A DNA stretch of 64,000 bases, taken from NCBI GenBank assembly GCA_000310025.1, contig FN648905.1, forward strand, positions 552,317-616,316, read 5' to 3'. Source of the stretch: Ectocarpus siliculosus (taxonomy: Eukaryota > Sar > Phaeophyceae > Ectocarpales > Ectocarpaceae). The notes under the pieces are model-generated. The model searched no databases. It saw nothing but the letters and a program-made list of their open reading frames with translations, and was not told the DNA's origin. Positions 11,862 through 23,400 of this stretch are shown here, in pieces. The position numbers and the translations under genes were made by a program. Position 1 is the stretch's first letter. Each line of letters opens with the position of its first letter.

Positions 11862-12702
11862 TGTCACACGTGTTGCCGCCTATGGGAAATTAGAAAAAAG
11901 TGCGGACAAAAAATCACGCCGCCGGTTTCAGCGGGGTCAATTTTGTTTCATCCCCTTCCCAGATTGACATGGCTGAGCCCAGTTCTTTCACCACCTCGTG
12001 CTCCTCACACAGACCTCGGCATACCACCAAAGTACACGGGCGCCTCACGCAGGTCATACCCTCCATCGGAAAGCTGGTTTTACCCCTTGATTTTGCTTTG
12101 GACGCAAGAAATGCCTCACGATCAAATCTGAGTTGAACCAGCTCTCTGTTGCTGCGCGCAACCTTTTCAGCTCTTGTCAGGCAACTTTCACCTGCGGTGG
12201 CCTGGGCACTACGGTCTCCCAATTCAGCCGATACCTGGCCATGGTAGAGATAAAACACCGTAGAACGAATACAAAACGTGCACGATTAGGGATCGCCAAA
12301 ACAGCGATTGCAGTGGGCCTGCGAAAGTCGGCCCAAGTTCAAGTCTAAACTCCAGTAGTCAGCAGAGAGGCTTCCAGAACGATCGTGAGCCTACCTCCAA
12401 AATTTTCATCGTAATCCAAGCCATGGAAGCACACAACGGACCCAAGACGCCGTTGGCCTAGTACCTAACCCTAACCAAACCTGACAAAAATTGGTGTGTG
12501 CGCGTGTCTATATGTGGGCAACGCATAGAGGATGTGCACGATTTGGGATCAGCACTACAGCGAGAGTTGTAGCAGAGTAACTAAAAGTCCCTCGCGGAAA
12601 GACTGCCTCCGGATGTGATTCCAGGATTTGTCATGTCTGCATCCTTAAAAAAATATATGGCAATTTTTTCATAATTTAGGCGGCAACACATGTGCCGTGA
12701 CC
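11862..12702. mobile_element. ~0.84-kb element with ~40-bp inverted ends
   Basis: The left end contains CACACGTGTTGCCGCCTATG followed by an A-rich stretch. The right end is its imperfect complement: a T-rich stretch, TAATTTAGGCGGCAACACA and TGTGCCGTGACC. A minus-strand open frame lies inside near the left end, and a 40-60-bp motif (GTGCACGATTAGGGATCGCC and GTGCACGATTTGGGATCAGC) is repeated near 12278 and 12533. Confidence 0.6.
11914..12258 (-). pseudogene. unrecognised ORF inside the 11.9-12.7-kb TIR element, probably partial
   Basis: An open minus-strand frame of about 110 codons with a balanced composition: TRAEKVARSNRELVQLRFD looks like an amphipathic helix, followed by a basic patch (SKAKSRGK), a cluster of three cysteines (CVRRPCTLVVC) and an acidic end. 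There is no ATG at its upstream edge; it starts near a CCATGGCCAG that could be a splice acceptor. I do not recognise a family. Its position within inverted ends suggests it belongs to a DNA transposon remnant. Confidence 0.3.
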
Positions 12703-13430
12703 GTGGGTGTCAGCATGGCAAGAACAGCTGAGCGTTGGCCCCGCAGCTGTCACAGAGCGGCTGTGGAGCGAGCGTGTGCGTGTGGGCGGGGCACGAGAGG
12801 GGGAAAGAGCGTACAGTAGCGTTCCCAGCGTATAGACAGCAAGGCGGTGACCCAAGCATCACGGTGTTGAGATTGCGTCCCAAGCAGATTGTGACAATCA
12901 ACATGACATGGACAGGAGAAGAGATGGATTTTTGAACAGTCCGCCGCAAAACGTCAATACCACACCGCTCGCTGTTGTGCACAGCTGCAACCAAATATGT
13001 AAGCGGTGACTGCTGTTTCTGGCGAGATACCTGATTCTGTTCACACGCTGGAAACGCACATATATACATGGTGCATGCGTAGTTTGTTCTTCGCTGCTGT
13101 TTAGAGGGCAAGTGTGTGTGCGTTTGCTTCGAGAAAAACACCGCTTGATGACCGACGCCGCTCAAGTCGTTCTGCTGGCGGCCATGATTCCGACACTGCT
13201 GAGTGAACCATTTATTGTACTTAGGGTAAGCAGCACCATATAGTTTCCAGCAGCAGTCGAGCCAAGTATGCATGTCGTGTGGCGGTGTCAGCAGAGATGC
13301 AGAGCAATGCACACCGCTCCGTGCGGATCGCTGAGCCTAAGGTCGGGACGTCGGCACGCACGTTTACTTTACACATGCGCGCGGCATGCGGGCTTTCACC
13401 CAACAAACATCCAGAAAATTGAATTGGTAA
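12703..13430. other. no gene recognised
   Basis: A 200-codon open frame exists on the minus strand at 12710-13312 but its sequence is low in conserved-looking segments and rich in rare Cys/His mixtures; I do not call it. Confidence 0.4.
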
Positions 13431-13431
13431 T

Positions 13432-14097
13432 AGACAAGTGGGTCGAAAAATTGCTTTGCGGAGACCGCTCGTGACAGGGCACAACCACTCAAAATCTCAA
13501 CATACCATTCTGATGCATGCAAACATGGGCAAGGCCCATCCATGCACAGCATGAACATCAGCGTTTCTTTACTTTCGGGCACGTCTTCACCCTGCACACA
13601 GCCGCGGCGCACAAGGCCTCAACAGGTTGCCCGATTTTGTCCGAAATTCCGGTGGGTATACACACCGGAATCTACGATTTTTTTCATGTACGCACCATTG
13701 TCTGCTGTGTGAACGACTTTTTTCCAAAATGTACCCACCTCTGTCCGATTTTTTTATTCGATAAGTTCCCCCATGCGGTGACGTGGAGGTCGATTTTAGA
13801 ATGAAAAACCGGACAAAAGTGGGTCACACAGCAGACAAAGGTGGGTACATGAAAAAAATAGAAGATTCCGGTGGGTATTCCCACCGGAGGTTCGGACAGA
13901 TCGGGCAACCTGTTGAGGCCTTGTGCGCCGCGGCTGTGTGTAGGGTGAACACGTGCCCGAAAGTACAAAAAAAGTTGATGTTCATTCTGTGCACGGGCCC
14001 TGCCCATGTTTTCCATGCATCAGAATGATATTTTGAGCTGTTGTGGCCTGTCACGAGCGGTCTCCGCAAAGCAATTTTTCGAGTATCCACTTTTGTC
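13432..14097. mobile_element. foldback element: ~300-bp inverted arms around a ~40-bp loop
   Basis: The left arm runs AGACAAGTGGGTCGAAAAAT ... CTCTGTCCGATTTTTTTATTC (to about 13757). The right arm runs back from GAATGAAAAACCGGACAAAA (about 13799) to AAATTTTTCGAG-type sequence and GTCTGA at about 14097. Shared inverted blocks include TGCTTTGCGGAGACCGCTCG, CATACCATTCTGATGCATG, CACAGCCGCGGCGCACAAGG, CCGGTGGGTAT and ATTGTCTGCTGTGTG. All open frames here are shadows of the arms. It could form a long hairpin as DNA or RNA. Confidence 0.9.
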
Positions 14098-14109
14098 TGA
14101 GAAAGGGGT

Positions 14110-15530
14110 GGGTATACCCACTTTCGTTTGTTTCCCAAAATTGATTTTTCGTCTTAACTCGGTGGCCGATTAATATTTTCTTCGATTGAGACCAGTGTTA
14201 AGAGCACGAAATGCTGGTTCCCGTTGAAGATTAGGGGCTGCGTACAACACCTGTCTGCAGATCACACTCTATCAAATCACACGGTTGCGATTTCCGCACT
14301 CGGAAGACCGAGCACATATCCTGGTAGTTGTTCAGTTTAACCAATTGCTCGTTTTTGCTCCAGTGAACTCGAAAAACTGAACCATGCCATCGCTTCCATT
14401 GGGTTTTGTGCACACAACGCAACAGACGGCATCCCGGTCCAAGCTGTTGCCGTCGTGAGGCCGGTCACGTCGTGTCAGCACTTTTGATCAGCTTTTGAAT
14501 TGCAAACAGAATGTCATCACCACAACAACAAGTGCGGCGCGTGGAAAGAAAGAATAAGATGTTCACACAAAGGCACACACAACGCACGCAGCCGCCGCTG
14601 TGCCTGGCACATATTCCATCCATGCATTATCCGCCAGCACGGACACAACCACGGCGGTGAATCAGAGTGCCGGCCCGGTTAGTGGCGGGCCGGATCTCTG
14701 ACAGAGAGAACAGCAGACCCGAGCAGCGGAACATCAGCAACCAACAATGCATATGTGTGCCTTTTGTACGGTACACAAGCAATTTGAGTCCTGCGGTGCT
14801 GCTGTAGCGCCACCACCTGCAATGCGGGCAAGCGGGGAAACATGTCGTGCTAAAAATGGGAAGAGAGGGCAGCTTGCCGCATTCCAAGGCTCCCTCCGAA
14901 CGCATGTCTTATGTTGCTGCTACTGTAGTCCCTCAGCGATAACACCAGCAAAATTTACACACGGAACAGACACTCTTTGGTACACACATACACGCAGAGT
15001 CGCCATTCGTGTGGATGTGTGCCTGGGGATTCAGCGTTGCAATTCAATAACGAAGTACAATTTCCCAGCATCTCAGCGCACCACAAGACCCATGTTTACG
15101 GTCTCAAAATCTTGGAAATTTATCTTCAAATGTTGTCAAACATTTTCGCGCGAATATCTGCCAGAGGAACATTTGGGTATCGCTTTTATGCGTAAGACAT
15201 CTTATCTTGTGGTTTTGTCGGAATGCATCGCACGTGCGGCGGGAATCGTGGTCTACTGCTACCAAACGATTTGTGGCAGACAAACCACAACTGCGTCATG
15301 GAAACCGAATGTAACGAGCTTGCAAAGGGCTCCCGACAACCCTTGATGCACTGAGCTGATGCTGTGCTCGCCAATATGTGGCGATAGCGCTTCGGGCGTG
15401 CGAGAAAACATGTTTTCGGTGTCGAAAAGAGACCAAAACGTGCGTCAGCGCTTCCCAACGGCAAAAAGTCGGCCGCTTGAGAAGAGACGTGAGTACAAAA
15501 CTATCGAGCTCTCACCCGTTAGACCATCGA
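14110..15530. other. no gene recognised
   Basis: A 199-codon ATG frame at 14747-15346 (plus) is open but its translation shows no recognisable domain and no conserved-looking motif; treated as chance. Confidence 0.4.
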
Positions 15531-15532
15531 TT

Positions 15533-15850
15533 CATGTTTTGTCTTATTGGGTGTCTTCTCCATGAACGACTCTCATCTGGTTGCGCGTGGGTTGGCAGTG
15601 GCCGTGCTCAGTCGGCAGGGAGGTACATCGTTGTGCGCACAAAGTTGTGGACACAACGTCATTTCCGGTCTATTTTTTCACTTGAATATAGAGGGCTTGT
15701 TCCTCCGCCCTCAAAAAGACTTTTTCAACATATCGAGTTCACAGCGACGCACCTCCCTGCCTATTGAGTACGTCCACTGCTGAACCACGCACACCCGGAT
15801 GAGAGCCGTTGATGGAGAAGACACCCACGAAGACAACACGCACCGTCCCA
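15533..15850. repeat. inverted repeat, ~105-bp arms
   Basis: GGGTGTCTTCTCCATGAACG, CTCTCATC, CGTGGGTTGGCAGTGG, CAGGGAGGTACATCG at 15546-15635 is mirrored by CGACGCACCTCCCTGCC, CCACTGCTGAACCACGC, GATGAGAG and TTGATGGAGAAGACACCC at 15748-15836. The ~100-bp spacer is unique. Nearby, a CACCAGCAC-rich block with GTTGTCCTTCG(A/T)AGATCTGCACT is directly duplicated at about 15970-16040 and 16220-16305. Confidence 0.75.
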
Positions 15851-16384
15851 CACCCGCGGCGGATGTGCAAACAGACTCGAACAGTAGGCAGACCCATCAT
15901 TCGCATGCTCGCTAAGTCTCGTGGACACTCGCCATGTCCTCGTTCCGTGCTTAAGACATACCACGAATCGCACCAGCACCACCAGCACCACCAGCGGTTT
16001 GGTCGGTTAATCGTTGTCCTTCGAAGATCTGCACTCAGTCGGAAAACTGCTGAGTGATGTCTCCCCGATATTTGTGCGAAAAAGCGAGCGCGACCACAGC
16101 TCCACACCCTGCGAAGTAAGAGGCCACGGGAGGCAGCCGCCAACAAACACGAACACCAAGCACAGCAGCAGCAGTCGTTGCAGCCAAGTGTAGTAGGCCA
16201 TGCGGCGACCCTCTGTCCATCGCACCAGCCATCGCACCAGCAGCAACAGCAGCGGCAGCAGCGATTCGGCCGGTTAGTGGTTGTCCTTCGTAGATCTGCA
16301 CTTTCGAAGCCCGAATAACGAATAACTAAAAGGTTCCAGCTGGCGAGTAACAAGATGGGCCCATTTCTTACTGGATCGGCTGAT

Positions 16385-16870
16385 GTTTTCTCGTTCGGAA
16401 AATAGGGGGGTTCACACCCCAATCGTGCCAGAAAGAGGAACTACATCGTCTGTTGCCGAACGACAGGCCAATAGCGTGAGGTCACTCACAAACCTCTGCC
16501 GGTATCGAAAACTCAGGACGTCATGCATATTTTTGGCCGACCACGAGCCGAAAATGCCAACTTGCAACGTTGCTGTGCTGACGGTCTGGGGTTGCGGCCA
16601 ACAAGAACCGTTTTTATGACTGCTGCACGTGTGACCAACGGAAAACGCATGCCAGAGAGAGGGAGAGGCTTTAGCCCCCACATCCACAATTAGCAGCCCA
16701 TGGTGTGCGGTCATACACATATCCTCTGCAAGCGTCCTAAAACATGGAATTTTTGTCCTGTTTTTATTGCGCACGGCCTGCAAACGTGAACCGAAGTCTG
16801 TTCCGTGTTGATGTTTTAACTTTTTCCTGGTCCACGTGTTCACTCCATCTCCATGTGTTGACTACGAATC
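16385..16870 (+). mobile_element. truncated copy of the tandem-repeat TIR element (copy B)
   Basis: Matches the first third of 7860-8300 and 50430-50880: CACCCCAATCGTGCCAGAAA, GAACCGTTTTTATGACTGCT, AACGCATGCCAGAGAGAGG and GCACGGCCTGCAAACGTGAA. Both inverted ends are missing. It ends about 490 bp upstream of the UCHL5 start; 16871-17190 shows nothing recognisable. Confidence 0.75.
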
Positions 16871-17191
16871 CACGGTCGACCAGGGAAAGGGAAGGCTGAA
16901 CCCTTCTCGCGATAAACAGTAAGGCGAGCACCGCAGGGGGAAAACCATTAAAAAGCTTCCTGTGTGACCTTCCTCTTACATGACCCCGGCTAATGCGTCA
17001 GGTACATCCGCCGAAAGGCCTGTGAACCGGCGTCAGAGTAGATGGGACGAACGCACACGTAAGCATATTTTTTTATCGGTACATGTTTAGGTCTAAACTC
17101 CTCACTTCGCCTGGAGCGCTCGAGCTAAGCAAGCTGAGCACTCTAGTTTGAGCGTTCAAAGATTCATAAAAGCATAGTTGCCTCTTCCTCT

Positions 17192-17344
17192 ATGGCCGCG
17201 ACGTCCGCTGGGACTGTTGTTTACTTGACCCTGTTTTGTCTTGAACAATCCGCTACAGCGGGGATGACCTCATCCGTACAATCCGCGCTTTATGCTATGT
17301 CCTTCACTGACTTCCGCAATTTTTCCCACCTCGCCCCCCCGTGA
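17192..17344 (+). other. upstream ORF of 50 codons before the UCHL5 start
   Basis: An ATG at 17192 opens a 50-codon frame starting MAATSAGT and ending in TGA 15 bases before the UCHL5 ATG. It has no recognisable domain. It is in the same strand and would act as a uORF if the mRNA leader starts upstream of it. Whether it is in the transcript is not visible from sequence. The leader between 17100 and 17190 has no clear TATA box. Confidence 0.3.
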
Positions 17345-17359
17345 AAGCAGCGTTGTAGC

Positions 17360-17443
17360 ATGAGTGGGACGTGGTGCACGATCGAGAGTGACCCTGGCGT
17401 ATTCACGGAGTTGATTGAAAGCATCGGGGTCCATGGAGTACAG
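17360..17443 (+). CDS. UCHL5: UCHL5 exon 1 (start codon, residues 1-28)
   Basis: Starts at ATG 17360 and encodes [15 protein letters not shown] then [13 protein letters not shown], the highly conserved N terminus of UCH37 proteins. The ATG sits only five residues before the family-typical WC-x-IESDPG block, so it is the natural start. The exon ends after CAG (Gln28) at a GTGCGC donor, a weaker form than the usual GTAAGT/GTGAGT. The codon after the splice is Val, giving the expected GVQ-VEELY junction. Confidence 0.93.
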
Positions 17444-20400
17444 GTGCGCAGTATTACAACTTGCAAGCTGGTGGAGTGGGGGGCTCGGCGATGGAATCGC
17501 ACTTATACGCTCTGCTCTTTCTTTCCAGAGACGCGGCGATCAAGAGACTGCTGTTTCATCTTGTGTAGTCCACGTAGCTGCACTCTGTTCTGTGTCACGA
17601 AAGCTTGGGAGTGCGTGCTGCGATCGATACAGGGAGTCCTACTTAATGCGGAGTTTCTTGATTCTGTTCCTTGAGGTTCGATGTGCGGGTGTGTGCATGC
17701 GCTGGCCGTGCAGGCGCTATTAATAGCATCATAACGCGATAGCAGACCTATCTTAGAAGCCAGCTTAGACCAAGCAATAGATTGGGTTGCTGCCATGCTA
17801 CTGCTTGTGTTCCTCTGTTGTCCCAGCAGAAGCATGGCGCTTTGGGCGCGTCCCAATCACTGCATGCCAACGGGCCGTCAGCGTACCATCTTCAGGAGAG
17901 ACTCGGCCGAAACTACCCGATCTGTCGTTTCAACTTGAACATCAGGAAGCATGACACTTGTGCGCATTATTTCATGGCTCGCGCAAAAGAACACAACGCA
18001 TGCGTGTCCAGTGGTCAGCAACCTCGTGACCACGGATTGCGTTTCTATATCGATGACCCATGGTCAAGACCACTACGCAATTTGCGGACGTTGGTAAACC
18101 TATCGACTTAGTTTTGGACTTGGCCGATTTCCTGCTCGTTCGCTAAGATCACATACTGTAATACGTTCGTTCGATAGGTATTCGCGACATTCCTATGTTC
18201 GATTTTCGAGAAGGGTGAATACAGGCGTAGCTGCTGCATTCCCTTTCAGCAGTTGTATACCACTGTCAGGAACGGATCGTGAGAATTCGGCGTCTCCTCT
18301 ACATTCCACGTGGTAAGCAAGTGACTTCTCCTTCGATCTCGTGACCCCCTCGATGGCAAATAGATCCTCCGAATCACGATTTGTCGAGCCGCCCTCCCCA
18401 CAGCCGAAGCAGCCATCCAGCTCGCGTCGCCCGTTTCACAACGATAGGACGCGCCCCAAAGTATCCGTTTGTATGTGGATGCTTATGCGGAGCGGACGCG
18501 CCCAAAACGCAAAACATGATGCATGACATGCAACCAGAAGCATTTCACCGTTAAGGAGAACGATCTCGCACGGGTGTTGAGCAAATTACGTGGAGGAAGG
18601 GCAAAGTAGAGAGCTTCCGAGAACCAACGTGAAGGGGGAAGCCGCACGTCTGCTCGGAATCGTCATTGGCAGTTTGTGATTGGCATCAGAGTATGTCTTG
18701 CAGAAAAGGTCGATCCCAACAAGATACGTGCGATTGGTCATTCGTATCGTGGACGCAGTCAAGCGATATGCTGCGGTGCTTGTGGCCACCGTTTTTGCAG
18801 TGCCTTAACCACTGTCTATATTTTAATGTGAAGACAACAACAATATCCGGACATCGGGTGGCGTTCGAACGTATGCAGGCTTCTGTGGATTCGCGACTCT
18901 TGTTGGGCTTTTGTTCTCTGTCCCGCAACACACACGCCGCACGTTTCTGTGAACAGCAGGCGGTGACCCAAATAGGATACGAACAGTGGGGTCACACGCA
19001 CTCATTTTGCGTAGACCCGTTTGCCGTTAACCCTTCTAGTACTGGACGCCCAAATGGTGACACTTTGGGGACACAGCACTCAAATGTCTGTTTACCGCAC
19101 CATAGTCGCCCTGAAGCTCCGCTGTGTGAAACAGACGTGAGAACCCTAGGTCTATCATGCTTGGGTGAGGTGGTACGCTGTGTGATATGCTGTGTGATGC
19201 CTCTCGTCGGCCTCTAACATGCTGTACACAATCTCCCAAGCCGCGTGTCCCCTGGGTGGTAACACTGTACATAGCCTGGAACTGGAAACATTTGCTGACT
19301 TGGAAACTTATCCCCACGTGTTTTGGGGACACTTTTCATGCTGAAGCCATGTCACCCTTTTTCTCGCGAGTAGCTCGGCCCTCTCCGCATTGTTTTGGAG
19401 GGACTGTAGCCCCTCGGCCAGTAACTGACAAATAATTTGCGATATAGACATATTTTTGCGGAGAGACCGCGTGCTCGGAGGGTTAAGTGTAGCCTGGGAT
19501 GACCAAGAGATGTGTTTGGATCATGTGTTGCGGTGGCTGGCAGAGAGGGCAAGGTGAAAGGAGAACTAGCACCGGAGAGTCGAAACCAATTGACAACGGC
19601 TGGCGGCACATCTGCTCAGGGTGGCAGTTTGTTGTACACTTCTGTGTGTCGTGCTTGGACAACAGACCGTGAATTTTAGAGCCGAGCCCCCGAGGCGCGA
19701 GGAATCATCCCATCGGCCGACTTGCACTACTTTACAAGCTATCAGCAATCATAAGCTCCATCGGTGCCTCTGCTTTGACGTTTGGCCCAGTCGGAATTCG
19801 GCCGTCCACCCTCGGAACACGCGGGTTCTCTCGGCACCTTATTGCTCCGATCTCGATCAAATTGGGCGTAAACGTCACTTATCTGCCACCAAACGGAAGC
19901 TCCGTCCAATCTCCAAAACGACGGATAGCTCCTTCGAGGCCGGGATGGCTGTGTGTCTACTTATTTCTCCTGCCAACGACAGATCCAGGGCACACCTCGG
20001 CCACCTGTCCCGGCGATGCAATCTTGTTCTTGTTGCACACGTGCGCATGCAAGTCGCTGACTCTCGTCTCCGGGCACATTAAGGGGACCCAGACAAGCCC
20101 GGTAATCAGAGGCCTCTGAACCGTAACAAAAAAATGCCTGAAACCGTCGAAAATTGTGCATGTTTGGGGGGGGGACATATAAGCCCACAAAACCTATACG
20201 AACTGGGGACGGCCCTATCGACAGCAGTGCACAGCCCCGACAGCCGCGGTAGGGAGCACAAGACGCCACCCACTAGCACAGGATCTAGCCAGATGGAAGG
20301 CTCAACCAGCCCCCTAGCGAAACAGGCCCGCAGGTCAACGGACGCCATGCAGACGCCCAACCAAGAGGAGGCTGCCCCTGCGGGAATTCATCCTCCGCAG

Positions 20401-23400
20401 CAGTAGCAGCAGCAACAACAGCAGCAGCAGCAGGGACAGCAGCAGCAGCAGCGGGAACGGCATCAGCAGCCGCAAACTGGGTCCCAACAGGACACTGGCC
20501 CAGCACGAGGAGCCGCTGGTCACTTGGCAGGAGGACCCCGAAGGAGCCAGGACGTGCGGGCGATTCCACGCTCAAGTGGTCAGTCGCGTCAACCTGCAGG
20601 CGAGTACCTACGCCGCAGCGGTTACTGCTGTGGCAGTAGCAGAGAGGAGGGGGAATGCCGTACATCCTGCCGTAACTACTTAGGGCTAACGAATCGCGGG
20701 GCTTACAAGGGGTCCCTGGGCGAAATGCTTTGAACGATAATGCAAACCGCGTGGGCGTCGTACTGAAATCCCAGTGCTTGACCATCTCTTCTTTTTTTCG
20801 GTGAACACAGCAGACGTGACATAAGATACCACCCCCCTGCCCCTTGATCGATTTGTAAAGCTACAATCTACATCATCGCGAGGAGGAGGCATTGTTCGGA
20901 GGACAATTATTTTGAGGTTCTCGACAGGTAGCGGATGCAGGGCGTGCACTATTACCACCGCCTAGCTTGTTGCCGCTTCGAAATAATTCGATATTTACAC
21001 TTGGGCCCAGTGTTACATAATATCCCCCCCCCCCCCCCCCCCATCCCGCGGGGATCGATTTGTAAAGCACGATTACACCATCACTGTGAGGAGGCATTCC
21101 CCAAACGACATTTTTTCGTAACTTGTAGGCAGGTAGCGGATGGGCATGCATTTTTAGCGCCACCACACTTGTTGCCGCTTCGAAAGAATTCGATATTTAC
21201 ACATCGGCCCGGTGTTACATGATATACCACCCCGCGCTCCCGCCCCGATGTTTGCCATCGGGGTTGGGTTTTCGTCGCTTGGCAACGACGTTGTAAAACA
21301 AGCCGCCCACCCTGGTGTTTGCCATCGGGATTGGGTTTTCGTCGCTTGGCAACGACGTTGTAAAACAAGCCAATTCACTTCGTGAACTCGGCAACCAGGT
21401 TGTTACCGCTTTTTTTTTTTCCTCTGTTTTTTTTGGGCGGTAACCATGAATGGTGGTCGAGTAGATCATGTTGTGCGGGGTGGAGAACCTCACTCCGCGC
21501 AAGGGGGATAATCGCACCACGTTGTGTTAAATTGATCAAGTACCCTCAAGGCAGATACACGGTGCTTACAACTGTCTCACAAGAAAACAAATTAAGTCAT
21601 ACGCAGCCGTCATCCGAAGGCAAGGAAGTAAGCACAAGATGCCGAACACCCTTAGCAGGATGCAGCGCACCCTTCATGCGACTCGCCGAATACCTCACGG
21701 CGCTTCGCGCTTGGTGATGTGAGAGCCTGGTCCGGTGAGAACCCGGCGTGCTCCGTCCCGGCTTTGTAGGGATGCGAGGTCAATGGTCTAACGACTACGG
21801 CATGCACGACTATGAGTACACCCCCCCCCCCCCCCCCTCCCGTATCGATTTGTAAAGTTCCATACAGCCATTACGAGGAGAAGGCATTACCCAAACGACA
21901 TTTTTTCGTAGGTTGTCAACAGGTAGCGGATCCAGCTCCTCCTTTCTCGGAGCTGCCACACTTGCTGCCGCTATGAAATAATTCGGCCCAAATGTGCTGT
22001 ATATGGTAGCCTACGGTACATTCCATCGTAGCACACCTCGCGCGAGGCGGTAGTACGCAGCACCTGGCAGAACCGAATACAGATAACCACACCGATGTCC
22101 GCCATCTTTTCCGTGCAAACTTTCCGTGCAGAAAGTTCTGGACCGCGAGGTGTCAAGAGACGGCGACGCCGGATATTGCTTGGCCAAGAGGGTCCGCCAT
22201 CAGGTCTACTACGGGGCCTCCGCGGATCTCCTTTGCAAAGGCATGGGCAACCAGTGTACCGCGGGTGCCTGCATGAGAGCTGCCGCACAGGTCTACGCCG
22301 GAGACGGAACTGACGGGGTCCCGGCGGAGACTGTGCGCGCCATGTGCAAGTCCTAGGCCGTGAAACAAGTTGTTAGCATTGGGGACACGACTTGTTCTCA
22401 ACTGCTGCTGTCTGTAACACAAACCGTGCGAAAGGCCACCTTCGACACGGGTGTTGTTCAACGTAGAACCCGATTGGACGGGCCATTCAGCTCCAGGTTT
22501 CTCTGGTTTCATTTGACTTGCTTTTTAATGTAAAGCGTGTCTTGGCAGTAGGGGTGGAAATGGAAGATGGGGTCATTAAGGGCTGTTCTGTAGCGACCAC
22601 GGTGAGCGTCCCCGGGAATTTCAGAGGCGATAATACCTTGCACTTGTACCAGGACCGTGGTCTAGATGGACTGTCTAGAGAGTTGTACCCGTTTTTATGG
22701 TTCGGCTTGTGATCACGGAAGGCGTCCGCGCCGGGACCACTACAGATGTTAGAGTAGAAGGTGTTGGGCGGAGACCGGCCTGGATTTTGTTGTGAAGAAA
22801 ATAATATTGCGATACATGTGCACTAGTGTTTTCTTCAGCTTACCCCTTATGATTCGGGGTCATTGTTGTTTCGCTTCTTCTTTTTTTTTCGATATATTTT
22901 CGTACACCGCGATGTACCGCCTCCTCCATTACCCAGGAATCCCACCCTTGGGGTACAGCTGTGCCCGCTGCCCAATGGCCTATTTTCAATCCACTCAATC
23001 CGCCTGTCGATGGGGCCACAAAGGGGGTGGTAACACCGTGCCCTCAGGCATGTGTTCTTGAAGCTTGAGGTCTAAGATTAAGATTTGTACAGCTCACCAA
23101 CTGCCGATGTGGTGTCAACACGAATTATCGCACGTGCTTTCCACATTCTAGGACGGCCCGGTCATACTCGCGACAAACCGGATACCGTAAGTTACGGAGT
23201 TTTCCTTCGGGGAGGGGATCGTTTTTTTTTCTGAAACCAAACCCCCTAGGGGGGAAATTGACGTTCTGCGGGGGTTCGTTTTTTTTTTCCAAAGCTACCC
23301 CGGCGGGACGAACCCCCCCCCCCGGGGCGTTGTGCAAAATAATGATGGTCCACACATCACCTATGTTCCGGACAACACAGAGAGAGGTGAAAGTGAGATG

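Noticed and set aside
12460-12480. CCTAACCCTAACC telomere-like motif (also CCCTAACCC near 49688)
   Set aside because: Only one to two units in each place, so no telomere or interstitial telomeric array.
12710-13312. 200-codon minus-strand ORF
   Set aside because: No recognisable motif; Cys/His-rich translation typical of GTG/CAC-rich non-coding DNA.
14747-15346. 199-codon plus-strand ORF
   Set aside because: No recognisable motif, no homologous repeat copy, composition like shuffled DNA.
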